DNA of 64,000 bases from Neisseriaceae bacterium (lineage in GTDB: Bacteria; Pseudomonadota; Gammaproteobacteria; Burkholderiales; Neisseriaceae). The DNA lies in the NCBI GenBank assembly GCA_016864895.1, contig CP046107.1, forward strand, positions 62,001-126,000. The letters are read 5' to 3'. Every line of letters starts with the position of its first letter. Position 1 is the first letter of the stretch. The notes under the pieces are model-generated. The model saw nothing but the letters and a program-made list of their open reading frames with translations, was not told the DNA's origin and ran no database searches. The translations under genes and the position numbers were made by a program. This document shows positions 22,068 to 32,481 of this stretch, in pieces.

Positions 22068-23387
22068 TTATAATGTTTGGTTGTTTCCTGTTTTTGATGG
22101 CTTCCTATTTCTATTTTTATTTTGTTGATTAGTAGGTGGTTTAGTTTGGTTCTCGATAATTTTTGTCCACCATTGTACTTTGTTCTCATTGATATTATTA
22201 CTTTTAGTTCGGAGTACAAAAAAATCATAAGCAGCTCTAAATCTGGGATGATTAAGTAATTTCTGGATTTGTTGCCTAGATTTGGCAGTCTCTAAACGAT
22301 TCTGCATAAGCCAAATTTCATTCATACTTGCTATATTTTTGTTAGGTATATCCGAAATGATATGATCCTCATTCATCACAGACAGAATTGCTTCATGTAA
22401 TGCCTGTGGGGGCTTCATCCCTTGTGACTGGTTATATTGCCATTTTTTCTCTACAATTGGCCACAATAAAGCAGAAATTACAAATCCTAAAGAAATACTT
22501 TGATTATTTTGGAGTCGATAGTCGGTTTGTTGTAAAGTATTTTTCACCAGTGATTTATCATTATCACTATGGTACTCAAATATGACTTTAGTAATAGGGT
22601 GAATAAAAGGTAAAATTTTTAGTTTTTTTAATAAAAGAATACATTGATAAGCGTGTTTAGAGTAAATAATTTTAACCCACTCATCGAATAATCTGGAACC
22701 AGGTTCATTAGGCAGTAAATAGGCATTTTTTTGCATATTTTCAAGTAAAGAAGTTTCTATCGTTAAGTTAGTTTTAACAGCTATTCTAGCTGCGCGTATA
22801 ATGCGTATGGGATCTTCTTTTAATCTTGTTTCTATCTCTCCTATCATAATTAATTTTTTATTTTCTAGATGTTGCAATGCATTATGATAAGAGTGAATAT
22901 TTTGATTAATCGGATCTAGATAAAGTGCATTACAGGTAAAATCTCTTCGATTAGCGTCATCATGAATAGATCCATACTGATTATCTTGAATAATTCTACC
23001 TTCGTGGTTAACGTAGTTACTTTGACTTCTAAATGTAGAAACCTCTAAAGTTTGTCTACCTGTATAAACATGAACAATGGGAAATCTCTTACCAATAATC
23101 TGTGCATGCTTTCCTGCACGTCTAAATATTTTTTTAATCTCTTCTGGAGGGGCATTAGTGGCAATATCAAAATCTTTTGGTGTTTGATTTAGAATTAAAT
23201 CTCTTATTGCACCACCAACAATAAAAGCTTCATAGTTGTTGTCATGTAATATATCAATGACTTGTAAAGCATCTTTGCTAATGTCAGATGGAGATAAATT
23301 CAAACTTGACATTGGAATGATTTCCGAGGTGGTCTCAGGAGCATTGCTAAATTTTTTTGAGAGTAAGTTTTTAAATATCTTAAGCAT
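22068..23387 (-). CDS. pcnB: Poly(A) polymerase I
   Basis: Adds 3' poly(A) tails to RNA and promotes decay. It has 439 residues. The nucleotidyltransferase motif is VGGAIRDLILNQTPKDFDIA around residues 57-76, followed by RRDFTCNALYLDP and the RNA-binding region DPIRIIRAARIAVK. The C-terminal tail is Asn/Lys/Arg rich, as in PcnB. A tRNA nucleotidyltransferase is the alternative; the length and basic tail favour PcnB. A start at the internal Met of MSSLNLSPSDI is possible. Confidence 0.92.
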   Translation of the reverse strand: MLKIFKNLLSKKFSNAPETTSEIIPMSSLNLSPSDISKDALQVIDILHDNNYEAFIVGGAIRDLILNQTPKDFDIATNAPPEEIKKIFRRAGKHAQIIGKRFPIVHVYTGRQTLEVSTFRSQSNYVNHEGRIIQDNQYGSIHDDANRRDFTCNALYLDPINQNIHSYHNALQHLENKKLIMIGEIETRLKEDPIRIIRAARIAVKTNLTIETSLLENMQKNAYLLPNEPGSRLFDEWVKIIYSKHAYQCILLLKKLKILPFIHPITKVIFEYHSDNDKSLVKNTLQQTDYRLQNNQSISLGFVISALLWPIVEKKWQYNQSQGMKPPQALHEAILSVMNEDHIISDIPNKNIASMNEIWLMQNRLETAKSRQQIQKLLNHPRFRAAYDFFVLRTKSNNINENKVQWWTKIIENQTKPPTNQQNKNRNRKPSKTGNNQTL

Positions 23388-23479
23388 AATATTTTAGTTA
23401 TTTATTTAAATGAAGTATTAATTTTTGCTAATTATAAAACCTTTCGAATTTTTAGGATGTTGTTTTGGATAAAATTTAG

Positions 23480-23485
23480 TATAAT
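23480..23485 (+). promoter_or_regulatory. Probable -10 element for the DUF3460/O-methyltransferase transcript
   Basis: Perfect TATAAT 46 bases before the start of the small DUF3460 gene, in the divergent region with pcnB. No good -35 hexamer lies 17 bases upstream, so only the -10 is called. Confidence 0.4.
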
Positions 23486-23531
23486 GGCATTTTATAACGA
23501 AATAGTTAGTTAAAATTAACAGGGTTTAATT

Positions 23532-23729
23532 ATGTACCATTATACTTCCGATACAACCCATTTTATGCAAGATTTTTTGCAAAATAATCCTAAAGAGCAA
23601 GACCAAAGATTAAAGCATAGAAATAAATTGTGGGATGTTACATTAAATTTTGATGAGTTAATTCAATTTGAATTAGGAGAAATTCCTAAAAAGCCTTACA
23701 CTTACTTTCCAAATATTGAACAAGAATGA
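23532..23729 (+). CDS. DUF3460 family small protein
   Basis: A 65-residue soluble protein (MYHYTSDTTHFMQDFLQNNP...) with the pattern of the betaproteobacterial DUF3460 family: an N-terminal FMQDFL segment, then KLWD, then a Pro/Tyr-rich end (KKPYTYFP). The function of the family is unknown. Its stop overlaps the ATG of the methyltransferase gene (ATGA), so the two are translationally coupled. Confidence 0.8.
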   Translation: MYHYTSDTTHFMQDFLQNNPKEQDQRLKHRNKLWDVTLNFDELIQFELGEIPKKPYTYFPNIEQE

Positions 23730-24391
23730 CTGTACACTATCAAATTGATAATGAGGTATTTACACATTACATTAAGAAAATAAGTCCTACTCATCAAGTT
23801 TTAGCGACTATCCTAGACTATAATAGTCATCATCCCAAGGGTGGTATGATGATTGATCCTATGCAAATGCAGGTACTTACCTGGTTAGCTCGCCTGGTTG
23901 ACGCCAAGTATTATTTGGAAATTGGTGTGTTTACTGGGTATAGCAGTACAGCTATGGGGTTGTGTTTACCTTCTGATGGACAGTTACATTTGTGTGATAT
24001 TAGTGTGACTTACACTGATATTGCTAGGAAGTTTTGGTGTGATGCAGGTATTGAAAATAAAATACAATTATATTTACAACCTGCATTAATTACTCTAAGA
24101 GAGTTATTGAAAGATGGTAAACATAATTTTTTTGACTTGGTTTTGATTGATGCTGATAAAGCACTTTTGATAGATTACGTTGAAAATAGCTATCCGTTAG
24201 TCAGACAAGGTGGCATTATTGCGATTGATAACACATATCAAAAGGGTAAAGTAGCAGCAAGTGCAGAAACAGATGATTCGATTTCACTACAGGTTATACG
24301 TAGGTTTAATAAGAGTATTATGAACGATAATCGATTTAGTTCAGTAATGCTACCATTGGGTGATGGTCTAACGTTATTAATGAAAAAGTGA
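23726..24391 (+). CDS. Class I SAM-dependent O-methyltransferase
   Basis: A 221-residue enzyme of the catechol/caffeoyl-CoA O-methyltransferase family, whose members transfer a methyl group from SAM to a hydroxyl. SAM-binding motif I is YLEIGVFTGYSSTAMGLCLP near residue 71; LVLIDADKA near residue 140 and GGIIAIDNT near residue 170 are the metal/acidic motifs. The natural substrate cannot be told. It is coupled to the upstream DUF3460 gene and nearly overlaps the downstream DUF423 gene. Confidence 0.9.
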   Translation: MTVHYQIDNEVFTHYIKKISPTHQVLATILDYNSHHPKGGMMIDPMQMQVLTWLARLVDAKYYLEIGVFTGYSSTAMGLCLPSDGQLHLCDISVTYTDIARKFWCDAGIENKIQLYLQPALITLRELLKDGKHNFFDLVLIDADKALLIDYVENSYPLVRQGGIIAIDNTYQKGKVAASAETDDSISLQVIRRFNKSIMNDNRFSSVMLPLGDGLTLLMKK

Positions 24392-24399
24392 TAAATATT

Positions 24400-24783
24400 A
24401 TGAGTAATGAAATAATACAAATGCTTGCAGCCTTGTTGGGCGTAACTGGAATTATTTTTGGTGCTTTTGGTGCCCACGCATTGAAAAAAATTTTTGATAC
24501 TGAGCAATTAACAAGTTTTGAAGTAGGGGTAAGATACCAAATTTATCATGCGTTGTTCTTATTATTTATTAGTATGAATGATTCGATTACTTGTGTTCAT
24601 AGGGATTGGCTTGTATATTTGGTATTTGTTGGTGTGTTGATGTTTTCAGGTTCGATTTATGTATTGAATTTAAGTAAATTAGGCTCTAACAAATTTAAAT
24701 TTTTATGGCCAGTGACACCGATAGGGGGTATGTTATTGATTATTTCATGGTTTTTGGTTGCTTTTTCAGCATTCTGTAAATAA
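24400..24783 (+). CDS. DUF423 family inner-membrane protein
   Basis: A 127-residue protein with four hydrophobic helices. The N-terminal GIIFGAFGAHALKK motif near residue 20 and VGVRYQIYHALFLLF near residue 45 are diagnostic of DUF423 (YgdD-like), whose function is unknown. I use the ATG at 24400; a GTG at 24388 overlaps the methyltransferase stop and is an alternative. Confidence 0.9.
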   Translation: MSNEIIQMLAALLGVTGIIFGAFGAHALKKIFDTEQLTSFEVGVRYQIYHALFLLFISMNDSITCVHRDWLVYLVFVGVLMFSGSIYVLNLSKLGSNKFKFLWPVTPIGGMLLIISWFLVAFSAFCK

Positions 24784-24798
24784 TAAGAAGGAGACATC

Positions 24799-25284
24799 AT
24801 GCCTAAAGTAGGTATTATTATGGGCAGTAATAGTGATTGGCCAATTATGCACAAAGCAACTGAAATTTTTCAGCAGTTCGAAGTTGATTATGAAACAAAG
24901 ATCATTTCAGCTCATCGTACTCCTGACTTAATGTTTGAATATGCTGAAAATGCTGAAAAACGAGGCTTAAAAGTAATTATTGCAGGTGCTGGGGGTGCTG
25001 CACATTTGCCTGGTATGGTAGCAGCTAAAACAATGATTCCTGTATTAGGTGTACCTATACCAAGTAAGTATCTAAGGGGTGAAGACTCTTTATTGTCTAT
25101 TGTTCAGATGCCTAAAGGAATACCTGTAGCTACTTTTGCTATTGGAGAGGCAGGTGCCGTTAATGCTGCAATTTTTGCTATTACTATATTAGCAAGTGCA
25201 GACCGTAACATCGAATTACAGAAAAAGCTATCAGAATTTAGAAGGAATCAAACTAATAAAGTCTTAGAGATGAAGTTGGATTAA
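24799..25284 (+). CDS. purE: N5-carboxyaminoimidazole ribonucleotide mutase
   Basis: Purine synthesis: converts N5-CAIR to CAIR. It has 161 residues. The class I signature [12 protein letters not shown] is at the N terminus, with [13 protein letters not shown] (catalytic His) near residue 41 and [12 protein letters not shown] near residue 68. AAGAAGGAGA gives a strong ribosome-binding site. purK follows after one intervening lipoprotein gene, an unusual insertion between the two. Confidence 0.97.
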   Translation: MPKVGIIMGSNSDWPIMHKATEIFQQFEVDYETKIISAHRTPDLMFEYAENAEKRGLKVIIAGAGGAAHLPGMVAAKTMIPVLGVPIPSKYLRGEDSLLSIVQMPKGIPVATFAIGEAGAVNAAIFAITILASADRNIELQKKLSEFRRNQTNKVLEMKLD

Positions 25285-25286
25285 TT

Positions 25287-25661
25287 ATGCTAAAAAAGTA
25301 TATGAGATTTTTTATTATAAGCAATTTATTCTGCTTTTTAGTTGCCTGTTCTGTTAGTGATAATGGAGCACCGCCCTCTGAGTTAACTGAAGAGGCACTA
25401 ATTACACAAATCGCCTCTAATTTACAGTCTTTAGCTGTGCTCAACTTAGGGCCAATTCAATTAATGCAGTATAAAAAAAGTATTGAAGATTTAAATTATT
25501 CCTACGAAGAATTACAAACGCTAAATAAAATAGTGGAAGATCGTGTACAAAGTCAAAAAATATCCAGAGAATATGCAGAGGCTATGTATATAAGTTTGAT
25601 GCAAGCTATGTTACACCAAAGAAACAAAATAACGAAACTAACCGACTATACGATATATTGA
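25287..25661 (+). CDS. Hypothetical small lipoprotein between purE and purK
   Basis: A 124-residue protein with a signal peptide ending in the lipobox LVAC (Cys21), so it is predicted to be lipidated and membrane-anchored. The mature part is helical and polar, with no motif I recognise. It starts two bases after the purE stop, and its stop overlaps the purK start region, so it is co-transcribed with the pur genes. Nothing in its sequence ties it to purine synthesis. Confidence 0.75.
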   Translation: MLKKYMRFFIISNLFCFLVACSVSDNGAPPSELTEEALITQIASNLQSLAVLNLGPIQLMQYKKSIEDLNYSYEELQTLNKIVEDRVQSQKISREYAEAMYISLMQAMLHQRNKITKLTDYTIY

Positions 25662-26839
25662 TGATGTATACTACTAATTCTAAAAAAAATAATAAGATTA
25701 TTTTACCTCCTGAAACTTTAGGTATATTGGGTGGTGGCCAGTTGGGTACAATGTTTACTATTGCCGCTAAAACCATGGGTTATAATGTACTTGTTTTAGA
25801 CCCAGATGTTGATGCTCCTGCAAAAATGTTTGCTGATCAACATATATGTAAGCATTATGATGATCCAGAGGCTCTGAAGCAGTTAGAACAGTGTGCTGCT
25901 GTAACGACAGAGTTTGAAAATGTGAGTGTTGATCTGATGGAGAGATTAGCTAAATCGGTTCGCGTGTCTCCTTCTAGTGAATGTGTTGCTATATTACAAA
26001 ATAGAATTCTAGAGAAAAAAAAGATTCAAACTGCAGGTTTGAAGACTGTACCTTACCGAGTGATTGATTCATATATTGATTGTAATACCGATTGTGTGGA
26101 ATTATTGCCAGGTATTTTGAAGACAGCTACTTTAGGTTATGATGGGAAAGGTCAAATTTTAGTTAATGATTTAATAGAGTTAAAACAAGCATTTTTAGAT
26201 TTAAAAAGTGTTCCCTGTGTTTTGGAAAAAAAATTAGATTTACAATCTGAAGCTTCAGTAGTAATTTCTCGATTAGATCAGAATACTGTTAAATGTTTTC
26301 CTGTAGCAGATAATGTCCATAAAAATGGTATTTTATTTACTTCCACAGTGCCTAGTGGGTTAATGCCAAACATTCAATTAGAATTGCAAAGCCATGCCAT
26401 ACAATTAGCAAATCATCTAGACTATGTTGGCGTTTTAGCGGTCGAATTTTTTATTGTCAATGATAAACAAAAAATTTATGTCAATGAAATAGCACCACGA
26501 CCGCATAATTCTGGGCATTATACTTTAGATGCGACACTTTCGAGTCAATTTCAGCAACAGGTTAGGATATTGTGTGGGTTACCACCATTAGATACTGATT
26601 TGTTGAGAGCATGTACAATGGTCAATGTATTAGGTGACTTATGGCCTCGAAATACACAAGATCCTGATTGGCAAATTTTATTACGAGAACCGGTTGTGCA
26701 TTTGCATTTATATGCCAAGAAAGAGGCAAGACCAGGGCGAAAAATGGGGCATTTTAATGTCTTAAGTGACACGCCGGAAAAAAGCTTATCAGTGGCACAT
26801 GATTTATTTAATCATCTAGAAAGTTGCTCAGCAGTATGA
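25661..26839 (+). CDS. purK: N5-carboxyaminoimidazole ribonucleotide synthase
   Basis: ATP-grasp enzyme that carboxylates AIR with bicarbonate, the step before PurE. About 392 residues. Motifs: [20 protein letters not shown] at the N terminus, TLGYDGKGQ (ATP-grasp glycine loop) near residue 155, and [14 protein letters not shown] near residue 270. The start is chosen at the ATG at 25661, overlapping the lipoprotein stop; the next ATG at 25664 and a TTG at 25658 are alternatives. The stop overlaps tsaD as ATGA. Confidence 0.96.
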   Translation: MMYTTNSKKNNKIILPPETLGILGGGQLGTMFTIAAKTMGYNVLVLDPDVDAPAKMFADQHICKHYDDPEALKQLEQCAAVTTEFENVSVDLMERLAKSVRVSPSSECVAILQNRILEKKKIQTAGLKTVPYRVIDSYIDCNTDCVELLPGILKTATLGYDGKGQILVNDLIELKQAFLDLKSVPCVLEKKLDLQSEASVVISRLDQNTVKCFPVADNVHKNGILFTSTVPSGLMPNIQLELQSHAIQLANHLDYVGVLAVEFFIVNDKQKIYVNEIAPRPHNSGHYTLDATLSSQFQQQVRILCGLPPLDTDLLRACTMVNVLGDLWPRNTQDPDWQILLREPVVHLHLYAKKEARPGRKMGHFNVLSDTPEKSLSVAHDLFNHLESCSAV

Positions 26840-27852
26840 TCGTATTGGGACTTGAATCCTCTTGTGATGAAACAGGTGTTGCTTTATATGACTCTGACAA
26901 AAAACAATTATTGGCACATGGTCTACATAGTCAAATCGCGATGCATGCTGAGTATGGTGGTGTTGTTCCTGAGCTGGCAAGTCGTGATCATATAAACAGA
27001 ATAGCAGAGTTAACCGAGAAATGCGTATCTGATGCGACTATTTCTTGGAAAGATATTGATGCTATTGCTTATACACAAGGGCCAGGACTGGGAGGAGCTT
27101 TATTAGTTGCAACTGGTTTTGCCCATGGATTGGCACTTTCTCTAGATAGGCCTTTAATACCAGTGCATCATCTTGAAGGACATTTACTTTCACCTTTATT
27201 ATCAGAAAATAAACCAGAATTTCCTTTTATTGCGTTATTGGTTTCCGGAGGTCACACACAACTTTTTAAAGTTACCGGTATTGGTGAGTATGAGTTATTA
27301 GGTGAATCTGTAGATGATGCAGTAGGGGAGGCATTTGATAAGACAGCCAAGTTATTAGGGTTACCTTACCCTGGTGGTGCTCAGTTATCTCGTCTAGCAA
27401 ATTTGGGTGATGAGGAGGCTTACTTGTTTCCTAGACCTATGTTGTATAGCAAAGATCTTAATATGAGTTTCTCTGGTTTGAAAACTGCAGTATTAACTAA
27501 GGTGACGACATTAACAAGAAATAATAAAGTAACATTATCTGAGAAACAAATTTATGATATCGCTGCTTCATTTCAAGCTGCAGTGGTAGAAGTATTACAC
27601 AAAAAAGTAGAACTGGCTTTGGAGGTTACTGGATTAAATCTTTTGGTTGTAGCAGGAGGGGTGGGTGCTAATCAAGCTTTAAGACAGGCATTGAAAAAAT
27701 TAAAATCTAAAGTTTATTTTCCTGAATTACAATGGTGCACTGATAATGGTGCTATGATTGCTTTAGCGGGTGCGATGCGTTTGGATATAAGAAAAAAAGC
27801 ACAATCCTTTACTGTAAAATCACGTTGGTCTTTAACAGATATTAACAATTAA
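26836..27852 (+). CDS. tsaD: tRNA N6-threonylcarbamoyladenosine synthase catalytic subunit
   Basis: Transfers the threonylcarbamoyl group to A37 of ANN-decoding tRNAs. It has 338 residues from the ATG at 26836 ([14 protein letters not shown]), the standard TsaD start; a TTG at 26824 would add four residues. The metal-binding HxxxH is seen in [13 protein letters not shown] near residue 110, with LVSGGHTQL and [12 protein letters not shown] in the ASKHA fold. It overlaps purK by four bases. Confidence 0.97.
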   Translation: MIVLGLESSCDETGVALYDSDKKQLLAHGLHSQIAMHAEYGGVVPELASRDHINRIAELTEKCVSDATISWKDIDAIAYTQGPGLGGALLVATGFAHGLALSLDRPLIPVHHLEGHLLSPLLSENKPEFPFIALLVSGGHTQLFKVTGIGEYELLGESVDDAVGEAFDKTAKLLGLPYPGGAQLSRLANLGDEEAYLFPRPMLYSKDLNMSFSGLKTAVLTKVTTLTRNNKVTLSEKQIYDIAASFQAAVVEVLHKKVELALEVTGLNLLVVAGGVGANQALRQALKKLKSKVYFPELQWCTDNGAMIALAGAMRLDIRKKAQSFTVKSRWSLTDINN

Positions 27853-27870
27853 AGATAGAGGAGTAGATGG

Positions 27871-28638
27871 ATGTCTGAAGAAAAATACACAAAAGAAAAA
27901 GTTTTATGGTCTAAAAAGTATACTGACAAATTAATGACATTTACTATCACAAGACCTGAAAGCTATCAATTTAAGCCAGGCCAATTTTCACGTATTGGAT
28001 TACCTGAAGACTCAGGATTTATATGGAGAGCTTACTCAATTGCCTCGAGTGTCAATGAGAATTTCCTTGAATATTATGTTGTTCTAATTGAAAATGGCTC
28101 AATGAGCCAACGTTTATCTAGTATTAAAGATGGTGACGAAATTTTGTTAGACAAAACAGCTTTTGGATTTTTATTGCCTGAGCGATTTGAGTCAGGAAAG
28201 AATTTAGTGATGTTGGCAACAGGTTCTGGTATTGCACCTTTTTTGTCACAGTTAAAATTTTTAGCACTTTGGGAACAATTTGATAAGGTTATTTTAGTAC
28301 ATTCTGTGAGTTATCAAGACGAGCTAGTCTCATTGGCGTTAGTTAATAAATTACATGATTATCCTGAATTATCTTCGGTATTGACACAGTTACAATTTGT
28401 ACCGGTAGTTACTAGAAATGAAGTGGATGGGGCATTTAAAGAGCGAGTACCTGCTTTGATTGTTTCAGGTCAGCTCGAGGAAAGAATAGGATTCAAATTT
28501 ACTCCAGAAGATACAAGATTTCTAATTTGTGGTAATCCTAAAATGGTTCAAGATACATTTAAATCACTATTAGATAGAGGGTTTTCTATGCATCGAAACC
28601 ATTTACCAGGACAGATTATTATGGAAAATGGGTTTTAA
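27871..28638 (+). CDS. fpr: Ferredoxin/flavodoxin--NADP+ reductase
   Basis: FAD enzyme that shuttles electrons between NADPH and ferredoxin or flavodoxin, often linked to oxidative stress or Fe-S supply. It has 255 residues. The FAD motif RAYSIASSVNE lies near residue 53, the NADP-binding motif ATGSGIAPFLSQL near residue 115, and ICGNPKMVQD near residue 210. The C terminus is of the short bacterial Fpr type. It is close to tsaD and overlaps the region just upstream of dapE. Confidence 0.93.
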   Translation: MSEEKYTKEKVLWSKKYTDKLMTFTITRPESYQFKPGQFSRIGLPEDSGFIWRAYSIASSVNENFLEYYVVLIENGSMSQRLSSIKDGDEILLDKTAFGFLLPERFESGKNLVMLATGSGIAPFLSQLKFLALWEQFDKVILVHSVSYQDELVSLALVNKLHDYPELSSVLTQLQFVPVVTRNEVDGAFKERVPALIVSGQLEERIGFKFTPEDTRFLICGNPKMVQDTFKSLLDRGFSMHRNHLPGQIIMENGF

Positions 28639-28639
28639 T

Positions 28640-29791
28640 ATGTCACTCACTAACGTAACTCAAACTGACACAATCCAGCTATTGGTTGAACTATTAAAAA
28701 TACCTTCTGTAACACCAGATGATTTGGGTTGCCAGGATGTATTACTTACACGTCTTGAAAAAATAGGATTTAAATGTGAAAAAATGCATTTTAATCAAAC
28801 AAGTAATTTTTGGGCTAGGATTGGAGAAAAAAAGCCTTTGGTTTGTTTCGCAGGTCATACAGATGTAGTGCCTGCAGGTATCCTGCAAAATTGGAATAGC
28901 CCTCCATTTGAACCAACTGTTAGAAATGGTTATTTATATGCAAGAGGGGCAGCAGATATGAAGTCAGGATTAGCGGCTTTTGTAACTGCTATCGAGAGAT
29001 TTATATATCAATATACTAATTTTAATGGGAGTATTGCTTTATTAGTTACCTCAGATGAAGAAGGCAATGGCGTTGATGGCACAGTTAAAGTGGTGGAAAA
29101 ATTAAGAGATAGGCAAGAATTAATTGATTATTGTATTGTGGCGGAACCGACATCTATTAATATATTGGGAGATACCATTAAAAATGGTCGTAGAGGGAGT
29201 ATGTCTGCAAAGTTAAGAGTTAAGGGTAAGCAGGGACATATTGCTTACCCTAGCTTAGCAATTAATCCTATCCATGAAATAGCACCTGTTTTGAACACAT
29301 TAATAGATTTTGAGTGGGATAGGGGAATTGAATATTTTCCAAGAACTAGTTTACAGTTTTCCAATATTCAAGCAGGTGTCGGCGTCGGTAATGTGATTCC
29401 TGGTGAATTAACTACATGGTTCAATTTTAGATTCAGTCCGGAAAATACAGTAGAAGAGTTACAAAAAAAAGTTCAGGCTATTTTGGATGATTATGCATTG
29501 GAATATGATATTGAATGGGAAGTTTCAGGTAAGCCTTTTATTACACCAGAAGGTCGGTTAACTGAAGTAGTACAAAAAGTCATATGGGATGAATTGCAGG
29601 TTAAATCAGACATCAATACCTTAGGTGGAACTTCTGATGGACGGTTTATCAAGGATATTGCTAGGGAATTAATTGAATTTGGCCCTGTTAATGCAACGAT
29701 TCATCAGGTAAATGAATGTGTTAAATTACAAGATGTAATTTCCTTATCACAAATTTATGAGAAAATATTGAGGGAATTATTGTTAAGTTAA
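28640..29791 (+). CDS. dapE: Succinyl-diaminopimelate desuccinylase
   Basis: Lysine/diaminopimelate synthesis: a dinuclear zinc amidohydrolase that removes succinate from N-succinyl-DAP. It has 383 residues from the ATG at 28640. Metal and catalytic motifs: AGHTDVVPAG near residue 70, ARGAADMKSGLAAFV near residue 103, and SDEEGNGVDGT near residue 137 with the catalytic Glu; TLGGTSDGRFI appears near residue 333. It begins one base after the fpr stop. Confidence 0.96.
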   Translation: MSLTNVTQTDTIQLLVELLKIPSVTPDDLGCQDVLLTRLEKIGFKCEKMHFNQTSNFWARIGEKKPLVCFAGHTDVVPAGILQNWNSPPFEPTVRNGYLYARGAADMKSGLAAFVTAIERFIYQYTNFNGSIALLVTSDEEGNGVDGTVKVVEKLRDRQELIDYCIVAEPTSINILGDTIKNGRRGSMSAKLRVKGKQGHIAYPSLAINPIHEIAPVLNTLIDFEWDRGIEYFPRTSLQFSNIQAGVGVGNVIPGELTTWFNFRFSPENTVEELQKKVQAILDDYALEYDIEWEVSGKPFITPEGRLTEVVQKVIWDELQVKSDINTLGGTSDGRFIKDIARELIEFGPVNATIHQVNECVKLQDVISLSQIYEKILRELLLS

Positions 29792-29828
29792 AATTTTATA
29801 AAAATTATAGAAAAGAAGGATTTTCTAC

Positions 29829-30827
29829 ATGCTAAGTCAATTTAAGAATAGAGATTTTTTAAAATTATCAGATTTTTCTAAATCAGAGGTAGAAGATCTG
29901 ATCCAATTAGCCATTGCATTAAAGCAAGCTAAAGGTATGGCATCGGAAAAACCTCTTTTGCAGGGTAAAAATATTGCCCTGATTTTTGAAAAAACTTCAA
30001 CACGGACTAGATGCGCATTTGAAGTAGCTGCTCATGATCAAGGTGCTCATGTTACATATTTAGAGTCGCAAAGTAGCCAAATGGGTCATAAAGAAAGTAT
30101 CAAAGATACCGCAAGAGTATTAAGTGGGATGTTTGATGCTATTGAGTATCGTGGTAGTTCGCAAGCATTAATAGAAGAATTAGCCTTGTATTCCAAGGTA
30201 CCTGTTTTAAATGGCTTAACAGATCAATGGCATCCGACGCAAATGTTGGCAGATTTGATGACCATGCGCGAATACTCGCAAAAAAAGTATACTGATATTT
30301 CATTTGTTTATTTAGGGGATGCCAGAAATAATACGGGGAATTCTCTACTTCATTTGGGTGCGTTAATGGGTATGGATGTAAGAATCGCAGGACCTAAAAG
30401 TTTGTGGCCAGAGGAGTGCTTGGTATTGATGTGTAAAGAATTAGCAAAAACATCAGGAGCTAGGATATTACTGACAGAATCTACGGAAGAGGCGGTTAAA
30501 AATGTAGATTTTATTTATACAGATGTCTGGGTTTCTATGGGAGAATCAGATGAAGTTTGGTCTGAGCGTATTGCACTATTAGAACCCTATCGAGTAGATA
30601 GTGAGTTGATGAAACTATCTGATAATGTTAATGTAAAATTTATGCATTGCTTGCCGGCCTATCATGATAGAGAGACTAAAATAGGTGAAGCAATTTATCA
30701 AGCATTTGGTCTGGATGGTGTTGAAGTGACCAATCAAGTGTTTGAAAGTGAACAATCAATTGTTTTTTCTCAAGCAGAAAACAGGATGCATACTATTAAA
30801 GCTTTGTTAGTGGCTTTATTGGGGTGA
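29829..30827 (+). CDS. argF: Ornithine carbamoyltransferase
   Basis: Makes citrulline from ornithine and carbamoyl phosphate in arginine synthesis. It has 332 residues. The carbamoyl-phosphate site [13 protein letters not shown] is near residue 53, [12 protein letters not shown] near residue 137 and the ornithine-site motif [11 protein letters not shown] near residue 275. AAGAAGGA is placed about ten bases before the ATG. The enzyme could also work in the catabolic direction (ArcB); no arc genes are next to it. Confidence 0.95.
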   Translation: MLSQFKNRDFLKLSDFSKSEVEDLIQLAIALKQAKGMASEKPLLQGKNIALIFEKTSTRTRCAFEVAAHDQGAHVTYLESQSSQMGHKESIKDTARVLSGMFDAIEYRGSSQALIEELALYSKVPVLNGLTDQWHPTQMLADLMTMREYSQKKYTDISFVYLGDARNNTGNSLLHLGALMGMDVRIAGPKSLWPEECLVLMCKELAKTSGARILLTESTEEAVKNVDFIYTDVWVSMGESDEVWSERIALLEPYRVDSELMKLSDNVNVKFMHCLPAYHDRETKIGEAIYQAFGLDGVEVTNQVFESEQSIVFSQAENRMHTIKALLVALLG

Positions 30828-31236
30828 TACACTATAATAACTTATGAAATCAGAAAAAATAAGTGATACACTAGATCAATTGAATATTAGTTATGTTTGT
30901 ATGATTTAATTTAAAACTGATAAATAACTAAGGCATAGCGTTATTAGTGTTGTTAATAAGGTACAGAAATAAGTGATATTGTACTTGACTATATAATTAA
31001 TGTAAAAATTGTAATACAGCCAAATTAGGTTCATTAGAAATTAAGTTTTATTATTTATTGTGAATAAGTTGATGTAGTAGTTTATATCAATAAATAAAGT
31101 TTATTTTTTTTGAAATTCAAATTGTTCAAATAAAAAGAGTCATAGAATTCTGGAAACAATTATAAAATTGACAGGAACAACCAATCTATACCATCCATAT
31201 TTTATAATTTAAAATTAATCACTTAGGGAGAATGTT
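30828..31236. other. Intergenic region between argF and the MFS gene
   Basis: 409 AT-rich bases with no gene that I can support. An 11-base direct repeat, GTGATACACTA, occurs at 30824-30834 (across the argF stop) and 30863-30873. AGGGAG at the right end is the ribosome-binding site of the MFS gene. No terminator is obvious. Confidence 0.5.
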
Positions 31237-32481
31237 TTGAGAGCTTTCATTGGGCCAGAAAACTTGAAGATTATATTGGTTATTTTATTTTTTACAGTAT
31301 TATTTGAACAATCTGGAGTATTAATTATACTGCCTGTTTTACCTGACTTATTGTATGAAATTACGGGTAGTGATGTGGCAGATACAGCTCAAATTGGTGG
31401 TTTTTTGTCTGCCAGTTATGCTTTAATGCAATTGATATTTGGCCCTATTATTGGGAAATTAAGTGATCATTATGGTCGTAGAAAGATTTTAGTTATTTCT
31501 TCTTTTGTATTTATTTTTGACTATTTGATTATGGCATTTGCTACAGAATTATGGGTATTGTTTTTAGGACGTATTTTAGCGGGAATTACTGGGGCATGTT
31601 TGGTCACTGGATTGGCTTGTGTGGCAGATATTAGTTCTCCAGAAAGTAAAACAAAAAATTATGCATTTATTTATGCAGCACTTGGTCTAGGATTGATTGT
31701 CGGACCTATTATTTCATCAATTTCTGTACGTATAGGGTTAGCTTTTCATTTAGGGGTGAGAGCACCTTTCTTTTTTGCAAGTATGTTTGCGTTGGTTAAC
31801 TTTTTAGTAATATTATTCTTTATGCCTGAGACATTAGCAGAAAATAAGCGCAATAAGTTTAAAGTGGAAAGTCCCTTCAAACCTATTGTTAAATTTAGTC
31901 AGTACCCTGGTTTAAAGAAAATGTTTTTATCACATTTTATATTTATGATAGCTGTACAAGCACCTTTTGTTCTAACTTCTTTTTTTGTTAAAGAAAAACT
32001 AAAATGGGATCCTGTACAAACAGCGGATTTATTCATTTGGATAGGCGTAGTCATGATAGTAGTACAATTGGTAGCAGTACCGAAATTGTACCCTAAATTA
32101 GGAAATATTAATATTTGTTATTTAGGTATGATTCTTTTTGCGCTGGGAATGTTAATGATGGTATTTGTAAATAATACTGGTATATTGTATTTTGCTAGTG
32201 CTTTATTTGGGTGTTCCATGATTTCTAATTCTGCTTACAGTAGTTTATATACTTCACAGGTCAAAGAGAATGAGCAAGGAGAACTGCAAGGAGTGATTTC
32301 TTCTTTTGTTAGTTTGGCAACTATTATTGGGTTATTGTTTATGACTGATTTATTTAAATTCAGTGTTGAACAGGATATTTTATTACGAGAATCTAATCCG
32401 TTTTTAGTAGCAACTTTTTTAACCTTGATCTCATTTGTTTATTTAATTTCTGCATTTAATAAATTAGAACATAAGCTGTAA
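31237..32481 (+). CDS. MFS transporter, TetA/multidrug-type (TTG start)
   Basis: Inner-membrane drug:H+ antiporter-type carrier with 414 residues and about twelve hydrophobic helices. The motif A loop GKLSDHYGRRKILVISSFVF is near residue 72, and GRILAGITGACLVTG near residue 111 resembles motif B. The start is a TTG at 31237, supported by GGGAG seven bases upstream; no ATG fits. It resembles tetracycline-resistance and multidrug carriers, but the substrate cannot be inferred. It stands alone beside a decayed conjugation gene. Confidence 0.85.
   Translation: MRAFIGPENLKIILVILFFTVLFEQSGVLIILPVLPDLLYEITGSDVADTAQIGGFLSASYALMQLIFGPIIGKLSDHYGRRKILVISSFVFIFDYLIMAFATELWVLFLGRILAGITGACLVTGLACVADISSPESKTKNYAFIYAALGLGLIVGPIISSISVRIGLAFHLGVRAPFFFASMFALVNFLVILFFMPETLAENKRNKFKVESPFKPIVKFSQYPGLKKMFLSHFIFMIAVQAPFVLTSFFVKEKLKWDPVQTADLFIWIGVVMIVVQLVAVPKLYPKLGNINICYLGMILFALGMLMMVFVNNTGILYFASALFGCSMISNSAYSSLYTSQVKENEQGELQGVISSFVSLATIIGLLFMTDLFKFSVEQDILLRESNPFLVATFLTLISFVYLISAFNKLEHKL

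Noticed and set aside
30824..30873. Direct repeat GTGATACACTA as an attachment site
   Set aside because: Only 11 bases, copies 39 bases apart, no integrase or element between them.
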